Of a stretch of DNA of 64,000 nucleotides, positions 34,019 through 44,286 are shown in pieces; position 1 is the first letter of the stretch, and the number at the start of each line of letters is the position of its first letter. A program made the translations under genes and the position numbers. Source of the stretch: Chitinophaga sancti (lineage in GTDB: Bacteria > Bacteroidota > Bacteroidia > Chitinophagales > Chitinophagaceae); the NCBI RefSeq assembly GCF_034424315.1, contig NZ_CP139972.1, positions 5,456,001 through 5,520,000 of the forward strand. The letters run 5' to 3'. The notes below the pieces were generated by a model. The model had not been told where the DNA came from. It saw only the letters and a list, made by a program, of their open reading frames with translations, and searched no databases.

Positions 34019-35680
34019 TTATTTATATACTTCCATTACCGCTCTTCCCACACAACCACTCGGCATCTGGATCTTTAACATTGCCGCCACTGTAGCCGCA
34101 ATATCCGTCATACTCGTCTTCTCATTTGTATATCCATGTTTCACATGCCAACCCATAAACACCATTGGAATATGCGTGTCATAAGGAGACCATGTACCAT
34201 GCGTTGTACCCTTCATATTACCTGCTTCATACCATCCCAGGTCTGGAATCATAATCACCGCACCATCACGCTTAGGATAATATCCATTGATCGCCATTTG
34301 CCTGATCGGCTCAGGCAATGCACTATTTCCGATATTTTCCAGATCCGCCGCAAACTGAATACCTGGCACAGTCTGCAGGTAGTACACTGTTTCCCGCTTC
34401 ACGGCATCATAATCCAGCTTCGCAGCCTTAATTTTCTTCATATCGAAATCCACATGGTAGTTATTAGTACCCCTGATCAGGCTATCCACCCCAAACACGC
34501 CTTTCAGATCTGCAGTCAGACCGGAAATGATAGGCTTTTCATTCACCAGGCCGGAAGGAACATTATGTTCCTGCAGGAAACCTACAGAATGAGAAGCGCC
34601 ATGATCCGCTGTCAGGAATACCAGGTAATTTCCCTTACCCACTTTCTGATCCAGGAAACTAAAGAATGTTGCCAGATCCTTGTCCAGGCGCAGGTAAGTA
34701 TCTTCTACCTCGATAGAGTTAGGACCAAACTGATGCCCCACATAGTCAGTAGAAGCACAGTTGATAGTCAGGAAGTCGGTCACCGGACCACTCCCCATGT
34801 TATATCCGTTCACAGCAGCTTTTGCAAAATCCAGGGTGAGGGTATTACCACCTGGGGTAGCGCGCAGGCTACCTTTGCTTAATTTATAAATAGCAGGCAG
34901 ATCATGTGGGAACTTAGGAGCGGTTTCACCCTTGTAAGTGTTCTCCCAGCTTACGTCGTCTGCTGTACTTTGTACATATGTATTGATAGGGTAGAGGGTC
35001 TCCCATGGTTTGGACATCAGTGCAGCCGGTTCATTCTTCGCATTGAACTGTTTTACCCATTCAGGCAGTTCATTCATGTAATAGCTGCTGGTCACAAAAG
35101 AAGCATTGCTGTCATCCAGCCAGAAAGCACCGTTTGCAACATGCCCTGCAGGCAGGATAGAAGCACGGTCTTTCAGGGATACCCCCACTACTTTAGAGCG
35201 GAAATTAGTTGCCAGTCGCAATTCATCGGTGATAGTAGACGCCATCAGGCTGCGTGGAGACATTTTACCGGCATCAGAAGTAGTGCCGACAGGAGTAACG
35301 GTAGAATCTTCTGTGCAATAGAATTCTCTCCCCAGGGCCTGGTCAGTCCAGCCATTGCCCGTAATGCCATGGACAGCAGGCACAGATCCGGTAAAAATCG
35401 TGCTGTGACCTACAGCCGTGTAGGAGGGGAGGTGGGTGATAAAAGCATTTTCACAAGTAAACCCTTCTCCCAGCAATCTTTTGAACCCACCGGTTCCATA
35501 GCGGTCAGCGTAACGGTACAGGTAGTCCCAGCGCATCTGGTCTACAACGATACCAACTACCAGCTTAGGGTGGGCGACTGCTGACAGTGTCTGCGCCTGT
35601 GCCATTACAGTATCTTTCTGGCCGAAGGTACAGGCAAGTACCAGTGCCAGCGTGGATAATGTTTTGTTCATATTGCTCAT
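34019..35680 (-). CDS. PafA-type alkaline phosphatase
   Basis: This 553-residue exported protein (signal peptide about 1-28) matches the PafA phosphate-irrepressible alkaline phosphatase of Bacteroidota. Visible features are metal ligand D47 (VVDQMRWDYL), Thr nucleophile T88 (PSYTAVGH), N109 (GITGNGW), and the Lys/Arg pair K170/R172 (SLKDRASILPAGH). Further metal ligands are in DYVGHQFGP, TADHGAS and THGTWSPYDTHIP. It hydrolyses phosphate monoesters in the periplasm. An alternative ATG lies at 35671. A glycerophosphodiesterase gene lies just upstream on the same strand. Confidence 0.92.
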   Translation of the reverse strand: MSNMNKTLSTLALVLACTFGQKDTVMAQAQTLSAVAHPKLVVGIVVDQMRWDYLYRYADRYGTGGFKRLLGEGFTCENAFITHLPSYTAVGHSTIFTGSVPAVHGITGNGWTDQALGREFYCTEDSTVTPVGTTSDAGKMSPRSLMASTITDELRLATNFRSKVVGVSLKDRASILPAGHVANGAFWLDDSNASFVTSSYYMNELPEWVKQFNAKNEPAALMSKPWETLYPINTYVQSTADDVSWENTYKGETAPKFPHDLPAIYKLSKGSLRATPGGNTLTLDFAKAAVNGYNMGSGPVTDFLTINCASTDYVGHQFGPNSIEVEDTYLRLDKDLATFFSFLDQKVGKGNYLVFLTADHGASHSVGFLQEHNVPSGLVNEKPIISGLTADLKGVFGVDSLIRGTNNYHVDFDMKKIKAAKLDYDAVKRETVYYLQTVPGIQFAADLENIGNSALPEPIRQMAINGYYPKRDGAVIMIPDLGWYEAGNMKGTTHGTWSPYDTHIPMVFMGWHVKHGYTNEKTSMTDIAATVAAMLKIQMPSGCVGRAVMEVYK

Positions 35681-35749
35681 AATATTGATAATTTCCTGAT
35701 TGTCATCCGCAAAGATGTAGATTAATTAGGATAAACGATTTCCATTCAT

Positions 35750-35832
35750 CAAATGAAGGAGGCGACCTTAAAGATCGCCTCCTTCATTTGGATTCCCAGT
35801 CATCATGGGCAGCCAGCAATCACCCATGATGA
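35750..35832 (-). terminator. Two stacked hairpins after the glycerophosphodiesterase gene
   Basis: Hairpin one, next to the gene, pairs 35800-35809 with 35823-35832 (TCATCATGGG/CCCATGATGA). Hairpin two is a perfect 16-bp stem (35750-35765 with 35775-35790). Neither has a clear T run, so termination is less certain than at other sites. Confidence 0.55.
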
Positions 35833-35838
35833 TTGCTT

Positions 35839-36735
35839 TTATATTTTGTTGATCCTATCCGGGTAATCGGTTATAATCCCATCTACCCCCATTTCCTTCA
35901 ATCTCTTCATATCCTCCAAATCCGCTACTGTCCAGGGAACAATCTTCATTCCCTTACTATGACAATAATCCAGCAGCTCCTTCGTCACCAGGGAATAATG
36001 CGGGTTATAGAGCCCTGGCATAAATCCAAGACTTTCCAGCTGCTGGTAAAAAGATACATTCTTATCACCTGTCAGGAATCCCAGCGTCACTTTTGGATGA
36101 GACTTATGCAATACCTGCAATGGCCGGATATCAAAAGATTGTATCAGCAGGCGGTGTTTCAGTTTCTCCAGCTGTTTCACTTCCATCAGTTTTTGCACGT
36201 ATTCTTCAGGTGCCGGCTGTTCTTTGCCATCTGTCTTTTCGGAAGATTTAATCTCTAATAAATAATAAACCGGTGCCTTATGATGATGATTCACATAAGC
36301 TTCTACAGAATCGATCATTTCAGACAGGAGTGGGGCATAGGTCCTTATTCGCTGCTGCTGTGGAAATTTAGAGTAGGGCTTTTCACCTATTCTAAAAGGC
36401 CTGATCTCACTGTAATTCATCTGGTAGAATATATATTTTCCTCTTTCCTCCGGCTTGATCTCACTGCCATCAGGTTTGGTCGTATATGCAGGGTCAAACG
36501 ACGCGTCGTGGTACACAACCACTTTTCCGTCTTTAGTAATGTGCACATCAAATTCTAAGGTATTCGCACCATCCTCGATGGCACGGATCATAGCCGGGAT
36601 GGTATTTTCCGGCATCATTCCTCTTGTACCTCTGTGTCCTACTTTAAAAAATATTGGTAATGGTGCTGTAGCCATCACAGTGGGCGTCAGGGTTACCACC
36701 ATTGCCAGGGTTAGTAAAGATTTCATCTTATTCAT
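35839..36735 (-). CDS. Glycerophosphodiester phosphodiesterase
   Basis: This exported protein of about 298 residues (signal peptide MNKMKSLLTLAMVVTL) has the GDPD fold. Motifs are VGHRGTRGMMPENT, LEFDVHITKDGKVVVYHD and the C-terminal VDGIITDYP. It splits glycerophosphodiesters into glycerol 3-phosphate and an alcohol in the periplasm. Starts at 36750 or 36726 are also possible. The adjacent PafA phosphatase could release phosphate from its product, and a divergent DeoR/GlpR-type regulator lies upstream. Confidence 0.9.
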   Translation of the reverse strand: MNKMKSLLTLAMVVTLTPTVMATAPLPIFFKVGHRGTRGMMPENTIPAMIRAIEDGANTLEFDVHITKDGKVVVYHDASFDPAYTTKPDGSEIKPEERGKYIFYQMNYSEIRPFRIGEKPYSKFPQQQRIRTYAPLLSEMIDSVEAYVNHHHKAPVYYLLEIKSSEKTDGKEQPAPEEYVQKLMEVKQLEKLKHRLLIQSFDIRPLQVLHKSHPKVTLGFLTGDKNVSFYQQLESLGFMPGLYNPHYSLVTKELLDYCHSKGMKIVPWTVADLEDMKRLKEMGVDGIITDYPDRINKI

Positions 36736-36951
36736 TGGATTTAATAACATTCTCTTTTCAAATCTTTCTTTTTATTTCGCCCTTTCCGCTAGTCCACTTT
36801 CGTTTTGGCTTTCTATTCGGTGGCAGAAAATAATATTTTGTTAACTAGTTTTCAATAGGATAGCAGTAAAAAATGTTTTTATACATCAAAAAGCGCACTT
36901 TTTCTTAATATTTTTTTCCGTTAACATGTGTAAAATTCAACAACATGAAAG

Positions 36952-36959
36952 TACTTTTG
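36952..36959 (+). promoter_or_regulatory. Probable -7 element of the DeoR-family gene
   Basis: TACTTTTG matches TAnnTTTG, 33 nt upstream of the ATG at 36993. Confidence 0.45.
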
Positions 36960-36992
36960 TAACCAATTGAAGCAACAAAATCTTTTGCGAGT

Positions 36993-37763
36993 ATGTCAAT
37001 GATAAATATAGCTGAGCGACATAAATATATATTAGACCGCTTAGCGGAAAAAGGATATGTTAACGTAATAGACCTGTGCAAAGAACTTGATGTATCTGGT
37101 GTAACGATCAGAAAAGACCTCAAGTTACTTGAAGACAAGGCCCTACTTTTTCGTTCACATGGTGGCGCCACGGTAAATAATCCTTATATCAATGACAAGC
37201 CCGTAAATGAGAAAGAGAAACTGCGCCGCGATGAGAAAAACCTCATCGGTGCTGCTGCTGCTACCCTCATTGCTCATAACGACGCCATCATTATTTCTTC
37301 TGGTACCACCGCCCTGGCCCTGGCCAGGAATGTCCACCCCAAAGGACATCTCACCGTTATCACCCCCGCCCTCAACGTAGCACAGGAACTGCTACGATTT
37401 CCGGAAATAGAAGTACTGCAACTGGGCGGCATCGTTCGCGCCAGTTCTTCTTCCGTAACTGGTAACTATGCCGAACGCATCCTCGCCGATTTCTCCTGCA
37501 GTAAACTGTTCCTCGGCCTCGAAGGTATAGACATTGAATTCGGACTTACAACCACAAATCTAATGGAAGCACAGCTAAATCAGCGCATGGTGGCTGCTGC
37601 ACAAAAAACCATTGTCATTGCCGATTCTTCCAAATTCGGCAGAAGAGGCTTTGGTAAAATATGTGGACTCGAAGATATCGACGAAATCATCACCGATAGC
37701 GGTATCTCCGCTCACATAGTAAAAGCCGTAGAAGAAATGGGGATCAATGTGACGATCGTATAG
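36993..37763 (+). CDS. DeoR/GlpR-family transcriptional regulator
   Basis: This 256-residue protein has an N-terminal winged helix (about 5-58, with VNVIDLCKELDVSGVTIRKDLKLLE) and a C-terminal DeoRC sensor domain related to sugar-phosphate isomerases (IISSGTTALALARNV, LGLEGID, IADSSKFGRRGF). These usually repress sugar or glycerol-phosphate genes until a phosphorylated ligand binds. Its divergence from the glycerophosphodiesterase gene makes glycerol 3-phosphate an attractive ligand guess, not shown by sequence. Confidence 0.92.
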   Translation: MSMINIAERHKYILDRLAEKGYVNVIDLCKELDVSGVTIRKDLKLLEDKALLFRSHGGATVNNPYINDKPVNEKEKLRRDEKNLIGAAAATLIAHNDAIIISSGTTALALARNVHPKGHLTVITPALNVAQELLRFPEIEVLQLGGIVRASSSSVTGNYAERILADFSCSKLFLGLEGIDIEFGLTTTNLMEAQLNQRMVAAAQKTIVIADSSKFGRRGFGKICGLEDIDEIITDSGISAHIVKAVEEMGINVTIV

Positions 37764-38060
37764 CCCGGATCACCCACTTAATATATTATATAACCCCATT
37801 TTTATTGGTTGCTATAGCAACCAGTACGGATTCCTGTGCATACATTAAATTAATTTCCAACACGATCTGACTCACTGAGGGTAAAATAGCGATACTTTTT
37901 CCGCCCCTACTTATTATATTCTAACAATTGCCCATACTTTTTTAATGTTTTCTAAATTTTTAGTGTTATACGCATGTTTTACTAAAAAATACCGGCTTCC
38001 TTTAGTATCTTTATACCGTTCCCGAAACAATTACGGTACCTCCACCGCGCCTGATACAAA
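37764..38060. other. gltB upstream region with 18-bp perfect palindrome
   Basis: The spacer between the DeoR-type gene and gltB contains the perfect palindrome TGGTTGCTATAGCAACCA at 37806-37823. It has no T run, so an operator is more likely than a terminator. A near-consensus TATCTTTA lies at 38005-38012. Confidence 0.5.
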
Positions 38061-41000
38061 ATGGGTGAAGTGTGTGCCAAGGTCAAAAAATCTAAACGAA
38101 TGCAAGAAGTGAAGCAATTGCAAGGACTGTACCACCCGGATTTTGAACATGATGCATGCGGAACAGGCTTTACTGTCCACATTAAGGGCCGTAAATCGCA
38201 TCAGATCATCCGGGATGCGCTTACCATGTTGGAAAATATGGAACACCGCGGTGCATGTGGCTGTGAACAAAATACCGGTGACGGGGCAGGGATTCTGATC
38301 CAGCTCCCGCACGAGTTTTTGTACGACGAATGTCTGAAAATTGGCATTAGTCTGCCGGAATTTGGCAAATATGGTGTAGGTATGGTCTTCTTTCCAAAAG
38401 AACCACGATGGAGAGAAGAATGCCGCGAGATCCTGGCCCGGGCGGCAGAGAAACTTGGCCTCGATATCCTTGGATATCGTAAAGTTCCGGTTCGCCCAGA
38501 TGGTATCGGAGAAAGCGCCCTTTCAGTAGAACCTGAAATCGAACAGGTATTTATCGCCTGTCCTCATCATATCGCCGACAACGATGAGTTTGAACGCAAA
38601 CTCTTCGTGCTCCGTAATTATGTGTGTAAAACCGTAAGGAATACCGTTCCTAAGGAAAAAGCACTCTTTTACTTTGCCTCTCTCTCTACTAAAACGATTG
38701 TGTATAAAGGACAGCTGACTACCTACCAGGTACGTCATTACTATGCTGACCTGAGCGACGAGAAGATGGTGTCTGCCTTTGCAGTGATCCACTCCCGCTT
38801 CGCTACCAATACTTTCCCAAGCTGGAGACTCGCACATCCTTACCGCTACATCGCGCACAATGGTGAAATCAATACCCTTAAGGGGAACCTGAACTGGCTC
38901 CGCTCCGGCGAAAAGGACTTCGTATCCAAATACTTCACACAGGAAGAAATGGACATGATCTCCCCTGTCGTTGAAGAAGGTCAGTCTGACTCCGCCAGCC
39001 TGGACAACGTAGTAGAACTCCTGCTGCTCACCGGCCGTTCCCTCCCTCATGTTATGATGATGCTCATCCCCGAAGCATGGGATGGCAACGAGGATATGGA
39101 TCCGGTTAGAAAAGCATTCTACGAATACCACGCCTCTCTCATGGAACCATGGGATGGTCCTGCCTGTATCTCTTTCACAGACGGTAAGATCATCGGTGGT
39201 ACCCTGGACCGTAACGGCCTGCGCCCTGCACGCTTCGTAGTTACAAAAGACGATCGCGTGATCATGGCTTCAGAAGCCGGCGTACTGCCAATAGATCCTA
39301 AAAACATTAAAGAAAAAGGCCGTCTGCAACCAGGCAAAATGTTCATCGTGGACATGGAAGCCGGCAGAATCATCGGCGATGAGGAACTGAAACAGAACAT
39401 CTGCTCTCAGCAACCTTACGGCGAATGGCTGAATAAATACAAAATCCGCCTCGAAGAACTGCCTGAACCACGCGTTACTTTCAGTCACCTGGAACCAGAG
39501 CAGATCTTTAAATACCAGCAAGCCTTCGGTTATACCACCGAAGACCTGAACACCATCATCGCCCCAATGGCCCTGGATGGTAAAGAGCCCATCGGCTCCA
39601 TGGGTACAGATGCTCCCCTGGCTGTGCTGAGCGATCAGCCACAGCACCTGACCAGCTACTTCAAACAGCTGTTCGCACAGGTGACCAACCCGCCTATCGA
39701 CCCAATCCGCGAAAGACTGGTTATGTCGCTGGCGACCTATGTAGGGAACAATGGTAACCTGCTGGACGAAAATCCACTGCATTGTCATGGTGTGGCCCTG
39801 GTTCACCCCATACTGAGCAACTACGAGCTGGAAAAGATCCGTAGCATCGATACTGGTTTGTTCCAGGCTAAGACCCTGCAAACTTACTTCCGTGCCGATG
39901 GTAAACCAGGCTCCATGGAGAAAGGGCTGCAACGCCTTTGCCGCTACGCTGTAGATGCCGTGGAAGATGGTTATGAAGTAATCATCCTCTCCGACAGGGC
40001 GATCGACTCCGAACACGCCGCTATCCCTTCTATCCTCGCTGCTTCTGCCGTACACCACCACCTCATCCGCAAAGGATACCGTGGTCAGGTAGGTATCATC
40101 GTGGAAGCCGGTGATGTGTGGGAAGTTCACCACTTTGCCTGCCTGCTTGGTTTCGGTGTTACCGCAATCAACCCTTACCTGGCACTCAGCACAATCCGTG
40201 ATCTGAAGCTGACCGGCAAACTGGAAACTGAATATGATGTTGACAAACTAAAGAAGAACTACATCAAGGCTGTCTGCGATGGCCTGCTGAAAGTCTTCTC
40301 CAAAATGGGTATCTCCACCCTGCAATCTTACCAGGGTGCACAGATATTCGAGATATTAGGTATCAACCGCCAGGTAGTAGATAAATACTTTACCGGTGCG
40401 GTATCCCGTATCCAGGGTATGGGCCTCGATGAGATCGCCCGCGAAACCCTCGCTAAGCACTGGATGGGTTACGGCCGTAAAGAAACACCTGTATCCCGCC
40501 TGGGTGTAGGTGGTATCTACCAGTGGAAAAGAAAAGGTGAGTTCCACCTCTTCAACCCAACCACGATCCACCTGCTGCAGTTATCAACCCGTATGGGCGA
40601 CTACAGCATCTTCAAGAAATATTCTAAGTCGGTGAACGACCAGAGCGAAAAAGCAGCCACACTCCGCAGCGTTTTCTCTTTCAAACGTAACCGTCCTTCA
40701 ATCACCCTTGATGAAGTGGAATCTGCAGATAGCATCATGAAACGCTTCGCTACAGGTGCGATGAGCTTTGGCTCCATCTCCCACGAAGCACACTCCACAC
40801 TGGCGATCGCTATGAACCGTATCGGTGCCAAAAGCAATACCGGTGAAGGTGGTGAAGATGAACTGCGCTACGAGAAGCTGCCTAATGGCGACAGCATGCG
40901 TTCCGCAATCAAACAGGTAGCCAGTGCACGTTTCGGTGTAACCAGCAATTACCTCACGAATGCAGATGAATTACAGATCAAGATGGCACAGGGTGCTAAA

Positions 41001-42626
41001 CCCGGAGAGGGTGGCCAGCTGCCCGGCCATAAAGTGGATGACTGGATCGCGAAAGTACGTCACTCTACACCAGGTGTAGGGCTGATCTCTCCGCCTCCTC
41101 ACCACGATATCTATTCTATCGAGGATCTGGCTCAGCTGATCTTTGACCTGAAAAATGCTAACCGTGCTGCCCGCATCAGCGTAAAACTGGTGTCTAAAGC
41201 AGGTGTCGGTACCATCGCTGCCGGCGTAGCCAAAGCAAAAGCAGATGTAATCCTGATCGCTGGCTTCGACGGCGGTACCGGTGCATCTCCAATCAGCTCT
41301 ATCAAGCATGCTGGTTTGCCATGGGAACTTGGTCTGGCTGAAACACACCAGACACTGGTGAAGAACAAGCTGCGTGGTCGTGTGACCGTACAGGCCGATG
41401 GCCAGCTCAAAACAGGTCGCGACATCGCTATCGCTACCCTGCTGGGTGCGGAAGAATGGGGTGTAGCTACTGCTGCACTGGTGGCTGAAGGCTGTATCAT
41501 GATGCGTAAATGTCACCTGAACACCTGCCCTGTAGGTGTGGCGACACAGGATCCTGAACTGCGCAAACGCTTCAACGGCGATCCTGAAAACGTAGTGAAC
41601 CTGTTCAAATTCCTGGTAGAAGAGTTCCGTGAAATCATGGCTGAACTGGGCTTCCGTACCGTTAATGAAATGGTAGGTCAATCTGACTGCCTGCAGGTAC
41701 GTGAGAACATCACCCACTGGAAATATAAAAACCTGGACGTATCACAGGTCCTGTACAAAGAACCGGCTGATGAAACAACAGCACTGTTCAAATCTGAAGA
41801 ACAGGATCATGGTATCAGCGAAGTGATTGACTGGCAGCTGCTGAAAGCTGCACAGGCAGCCCTCGACAAAAAGACCAGGGTATTCCAGCAGTTTAATGTT
41901 AAAAATACTGACCGTTCCGTAGGCGCAATCCTGAGCAACGAGATCTCCAAGAGATATGCGGGTCCAGGCTTACCGGAAGATACAATCCACTTTAAATTTG
42001 TTGGTTCTGCCGGCCAGAGCTTCGGGGCATTCAACACCAAAGGTGTTACCCTCGAACTGGAAGGTGAGGCAAATGACTACTTCGGTAAAGGTCTCTCCGG
42101 TGCTAAACTGGTCCTTTATCCAAATGCTGAAGCAGGCTTCAAAGCGGAAGAAAACATCATCGCTGGTAACGTGGCCTTCTATGGCGCGACCTCCGGTGAA
42201 GCTTACATCCGGGGTAAAGCAGGTGAACGCTTCTGTGTACGTAACTCAGGTGCTACCATCGTATCCGAAGGCGTGGGTGACCACGGTTGCGAATACATGA
42301 CAGGTGGTAGAGCTGTCATCCTCGGTGAGACCGGTCGTAACTTCGGCGCTGGTATGAGCGGTGGTATAGCTTATGTATACGATGTGAAAGGCAATTTCGC
42401 CAACCGTTGCAACAAGGAGATGATCGACCTCGATCCGCTGGATCAGGATGATGCTACCGCACTGCACGACCTGATCACCAAGCACCACGCTTACACAAAC
42501 AGTACAGTAGCTAAGTTCATCCTGAAAGATTGGGAAAACCAGCTGCGTCACTTTGTGAAAGTATTCCCTAAAGAATACAAAGCAGTGCTGACCGCTTCCA
42601 AAGCAAAGGAGAAGGTGGAGAAGTAG
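38061..42626 (+). CDS. gltB: Glutamate synthase large subunit
   Basis: This 1521-residue protein contains the class II glutamine amidotransferase domain, whose nucleophile Cys (C33 in HDACGTGF) needs removal of a short propeptide. A central domain, the FMN-binding synthase domain (PGEGGQLPGHKVDDWIAKVR, AGFDGGTGASP) and the 3Fe-4S cluster Cys residues (MRKCHLNTCPVGVA) come next, and the Gly-rich beta-helix gxGXG domain ends the chain. It makes glutamate from glutamine and 2-oxoglutarate with GltD, encoded 28 nt downstream. An alternative ATG is at 38100. Confidence 0.97.
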   Translation: MGEVCAKVKKSKRMQEVKQLQGLYHPDFEHDACGTGFTVHIKGRKSHQIIRDALTMLENMEHRGACGCEQNTGDGAGILIQLPHEFLYDECLKIGISLPEFGKYGVGMVFFPKEPRWREECREILARAAEKLGLDILGYRKVPVRPDGIGESALSVEPEIEQVFIACPHHIADNDEFERKLFVLRNYVCKTVRNTVPKEKALFYFASLSTKTIVYKGQLTTYQVRHYYADLSDEKMVSAFAVIHSRFATNTFPSWRLAHPYRYIAHNGEINTLKGNLNWLRSGEKDFVSKYFTQEEMDMISPVVEEGQSDSASLDNVVELLLLTGRSLPHVMMMLIPEAWDGNEDMDPVRKAFYEYHASLMEPWDGPACISFTDGKIIGGTLDRNGLRPARFVVTKDDRVIMASEAGVLPIDPKNIKEKGRLQPGKMFIVDMEAGRIIGDEELKQNICSQQPYGEWLNKYKIRLEELPEPRVTFSHLEPEQIFKYQQAFGYTTEDLNTIIAPMALDGKEPIGSMGTDAPLAVLSDQPQHLTSYFKQLFAQVTNPPIDPIRERLVMSLATYVGNNGNLLDENPLHCHGVALVHPILSNYELEKIRSIDTGLFQAKTLQTYFRADGKPGSMEKGLQRLCRYAVDAVEDGYEVIILSDRAIDSEHAAIPSILAASAVHHHLIRKGYRGQVGIIVEAGDVWEVHHFACLLGFGVTAINPYLALSTIRDLKLTGKLETEYDVDKLKKNYIKAVCDGLLKVFSKMGISTLQSYQGAQIFEILGINRQVVDKYFTGAVSRIQGMGLDEIARETLAKHWMGYGRKETPVSRLGVGGIYQWKRKGEFHLFNPTTIHLLQLSTRMGDYSIFKKYSKSVNDQSEKAATLRSVFSFKRNRPSITLDEVESADSIMKRFATGAMSFGSISHEAHSTLAIAMNRIGAKSNTGEGGEDELRYEKLPNGDSMRSAIKQVASARFGVTSNYLTNADELQIKMAQGAKPGEGGQLPGHKVDDWIAKVRHSTPGVGLISPPPHHDIYSIEDLAQLIFDLKNANRAARISVKLVSKAGVGTIAAGVAKAKADVILIAGFDGGTGASPISSIKHAGLPWELGLAETHQTLVKNKLRGRVTVQADGQLKTGRDIAIATLLGAEEWGVATAALVAEGCIMMRKCHLNTCPVGVATQDPELRKRFNGDPENVVNLFKFLVEEFREIMAELGFRTVNEMVGQSDCLQVRENITHWKYKNLDVSQVLYKEPADETTALFKSEEQDHGISEVIDWQLLKAAQAALDKKTRVFQQFNVKNTDRSVGAILSNEISKRYAGPGLPEDTIHFKFVGSAGQSFGAFNTKGVTLELEGEANDYFGKGLSGAKLVLYPNAEAGFKAEENIIAGNVAFYGATSGEAYIRGKAGERFCVRNSGATIVSEGVGDHGCEYMTGGRAVILGETGRNFGAGMSGGIAYVYDVKGNFANRCNKEMIDLDPLDQDDATALHDLITKHHAYTNSTVAKFILKDWENQLRHFVKVFPKEYKAVLTASKAKEKVEK

Positions 42627-42654
42627 TAACATTAACAATCTAACGACAACCAAA

Positions 42655-44130
42655 ATGGGCAAACCAACAGGATTCCTGGAATTTACAAGAGAGCTGCCTG
42701 GAAAGAAAGCTCCCAGGGAAAGAGTCCGGAACTATAACGAATTCGTAGAAAGACTTTCAGATACCAAGCTGAATGAACAGTCTGCGCGCTGCATGAACTG
42801 TGGTGTTCCATTCTGTCACAGCGGTTGCCCGCTGGGTAACATAATTCCTGAATTCAACGATGCAGTCTATCACAAAGACTGGAAAGAAGCATATGAAATC
42901 TTAACCAGCACAAACAACTTCCCCGAGTTTACAGGACGTATCTGTCCTGCGCCTTGCGAAAGTGCATGTGTACTGGGTATCAACCAACCTCCTGTGGCAA
43001 TCGAAGAAATCGAACGCCACATCATCGAAATCGCTTTCGACAAAGGACTTGTACAGGCTAAAACACCCCGTGTACGTACCGGCAAGAAAGTAGCAGTAAT
43101 CGGTTCCGGTCCTGCCGGCCTGGCCGCTGCCGCTCAGCTGAACTACGCTGGTCACCAGGTAACCGTGTTCGAAAGAGACGATGTTCCGGGAGGCCTGCTC
43201 CGCTACGGTATCCCTGACTTCAAACTGGAGAAATGGGTAATCGACCGCCGCGTGAAAGTAATGGAAGAAGAAGGCGTAACCTTCCAGTGTAATGCCAACG
43301 TAGGTGTAAACGTAAGCGTGAACGACCTGCTCCGTGAATACAATGCGATCGTACTGGCTGGTGGTTCCACCATCCCTCGTGACCTGAATATTCCCGGCCG
43401 TCAGCTGAAAGGTGTACACTATGCAATGGACTTCCTGAAACAGCAGAACAAACGCGTAGGCAACCGCGCAGTAAGCGGTGAAGATATTATGGCTACCGAC
43501 AAAAACGTAGTTGTAATCGGTGGTGGTGATACCGGCTCTGACTGTGTGGGTACTTCCAACCGTCATGGCGCTAAGAGCATCACCCAGATAGAACTGATGC
43601 CTAAACCTCCGGGAGAACGCACTCCATACATGCCCTGGCCTACTTATCCAATGGTGCTGAAAACAACCTCTTCTCATGAAGAAGGTGCTGACCGCCACTG
43701 GGCAATTGGTACCAAAGAGTTTGTCGGAGATAGCAACGGTAACCTGAAAGGACTGAAACTGGTAGATCTGCAATGGAGCCTGGGCGTAGATGGTCGTCCT
43801 GGTGGATTTACAGAAGTACCAGGTTCTGAAAGAGAAGTTCCCTGTGAACTGGCATTCCTCGCAATGGGCTTCCTGCATCCACAGCATACAGGTCTCTTAG
43901 ACGATCTGGGTGTTGAAAAAGATGAAAGAGGCAATGTGAAAGCAGGGGAGAAAGCATTCCAGACTTCTATACCTAAAGTGTTTGCTGCGGGCGATATGCG
44001 CCGTGGACAGTCACTGGTGGTATGGGCAATCAGCGAAGGCCGCGAATGCGCGCGTAAAGTAGATGAGTTCCTGATGGGAGTTTCCCAGCTGGAAAGCAAA
44101 GACGCTTCTTTACCAGCAATGGCAGTGTAA
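42655..44130 (+). CDS. gltD: Glutamate synthase small subunit
   Basis: This 491-residue NAD(P)H-dependent subunit supplies electrons to GltB. Its N-terminus has the 4Fe-4S cysteines in CMNCGVPFCHSGCPLGN and GRICPAPCESACVLG. The FAD site (VAVIGSGPAGLAAAAQL) and pyridine nucleotide site (VVVIGGGDTGSDC) follow, and it ends with the AGDMRRGQSLVVWAISEGR segment. It is an operon with gltB and ends at a terminator about 120 nt downstream. Confidence 0.97.
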   Translation: MGKPTGFLEFTRELPGKKAPRERVRNYNEFVERLSDTKLNEQSARCMNCGVPFCHSGCPLGNIIPEFNDAVYHKDWKEAYEILTSTNNFPEFTGRICPAPCESACVLGINQPPVAIEEIERHIIEIAFDKGLVQAKTPRVRTGKKVAVIGSGPAGLAAAAQLNYAGHQVTVFERDDVPGGLLRYGIPDFKLEKWVIDRRVKVMEEEGVTFQCNANVGVNVSVNDLLREYNAIVLAGGSTIPRDLNIPGRQLKGVHYAMDFLKQQNKRVGNRAVSGEDIMATDKNVVVIGGGDTGSDCVGTSNRHGAKSITQIELMPKPPGERTPYMPWPTYPMVLKTTSSHEEGADRHWAIGTKEFVGDSNGNLKGLKLVDLQWSLGVDGRPGGFTEVPGSEREVPCELAFLAMGFLHPQHTGLLDDLGVEKDERGNVKAGEKAFQTSIPKVFAAGDMRRGQSLVVWAISEGRECARKVDEFLMGVSQLESKDASLPAMAV

Positions 44131-44248
44131 ACTATAATCTTGATGTGAATGTGCGTATCTCATTTCTACCTGCTGATAGATACAAACACACATTAGTAAC
44201 AAAGATTCTCATAAGCAGGTTTAGATTTTGTTGTAACCTTCAGCCGGG

Positions 44249-44276
44249 CCGGGTCTTTACCCGGCCTTTTCTTTTT
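44249..44276 (+). terminator. Terminator of gltBD
   Basis: The stem GCCGGGT/ACCCGGC with a CTTT loop is followed by CTTTTCTTTTT. Confidence 0.8.
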
Positions 44277-44286
44277 AACAAATTGC

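Noticed and set aside
34136..35584. Forward-strand frames of 248 and 226 codons opposite the phosphatase gene
   Set aside because: The reverse strand encodes a PafA-type enzyme with all catalytic residues; the forward frames are shadows.
38523..43887. Long reverse-strand frames opposite gltB and gltD (up to 328 codons)
   Set aside because: gltB and gltD are unmistakable; the antisense products show no family features.
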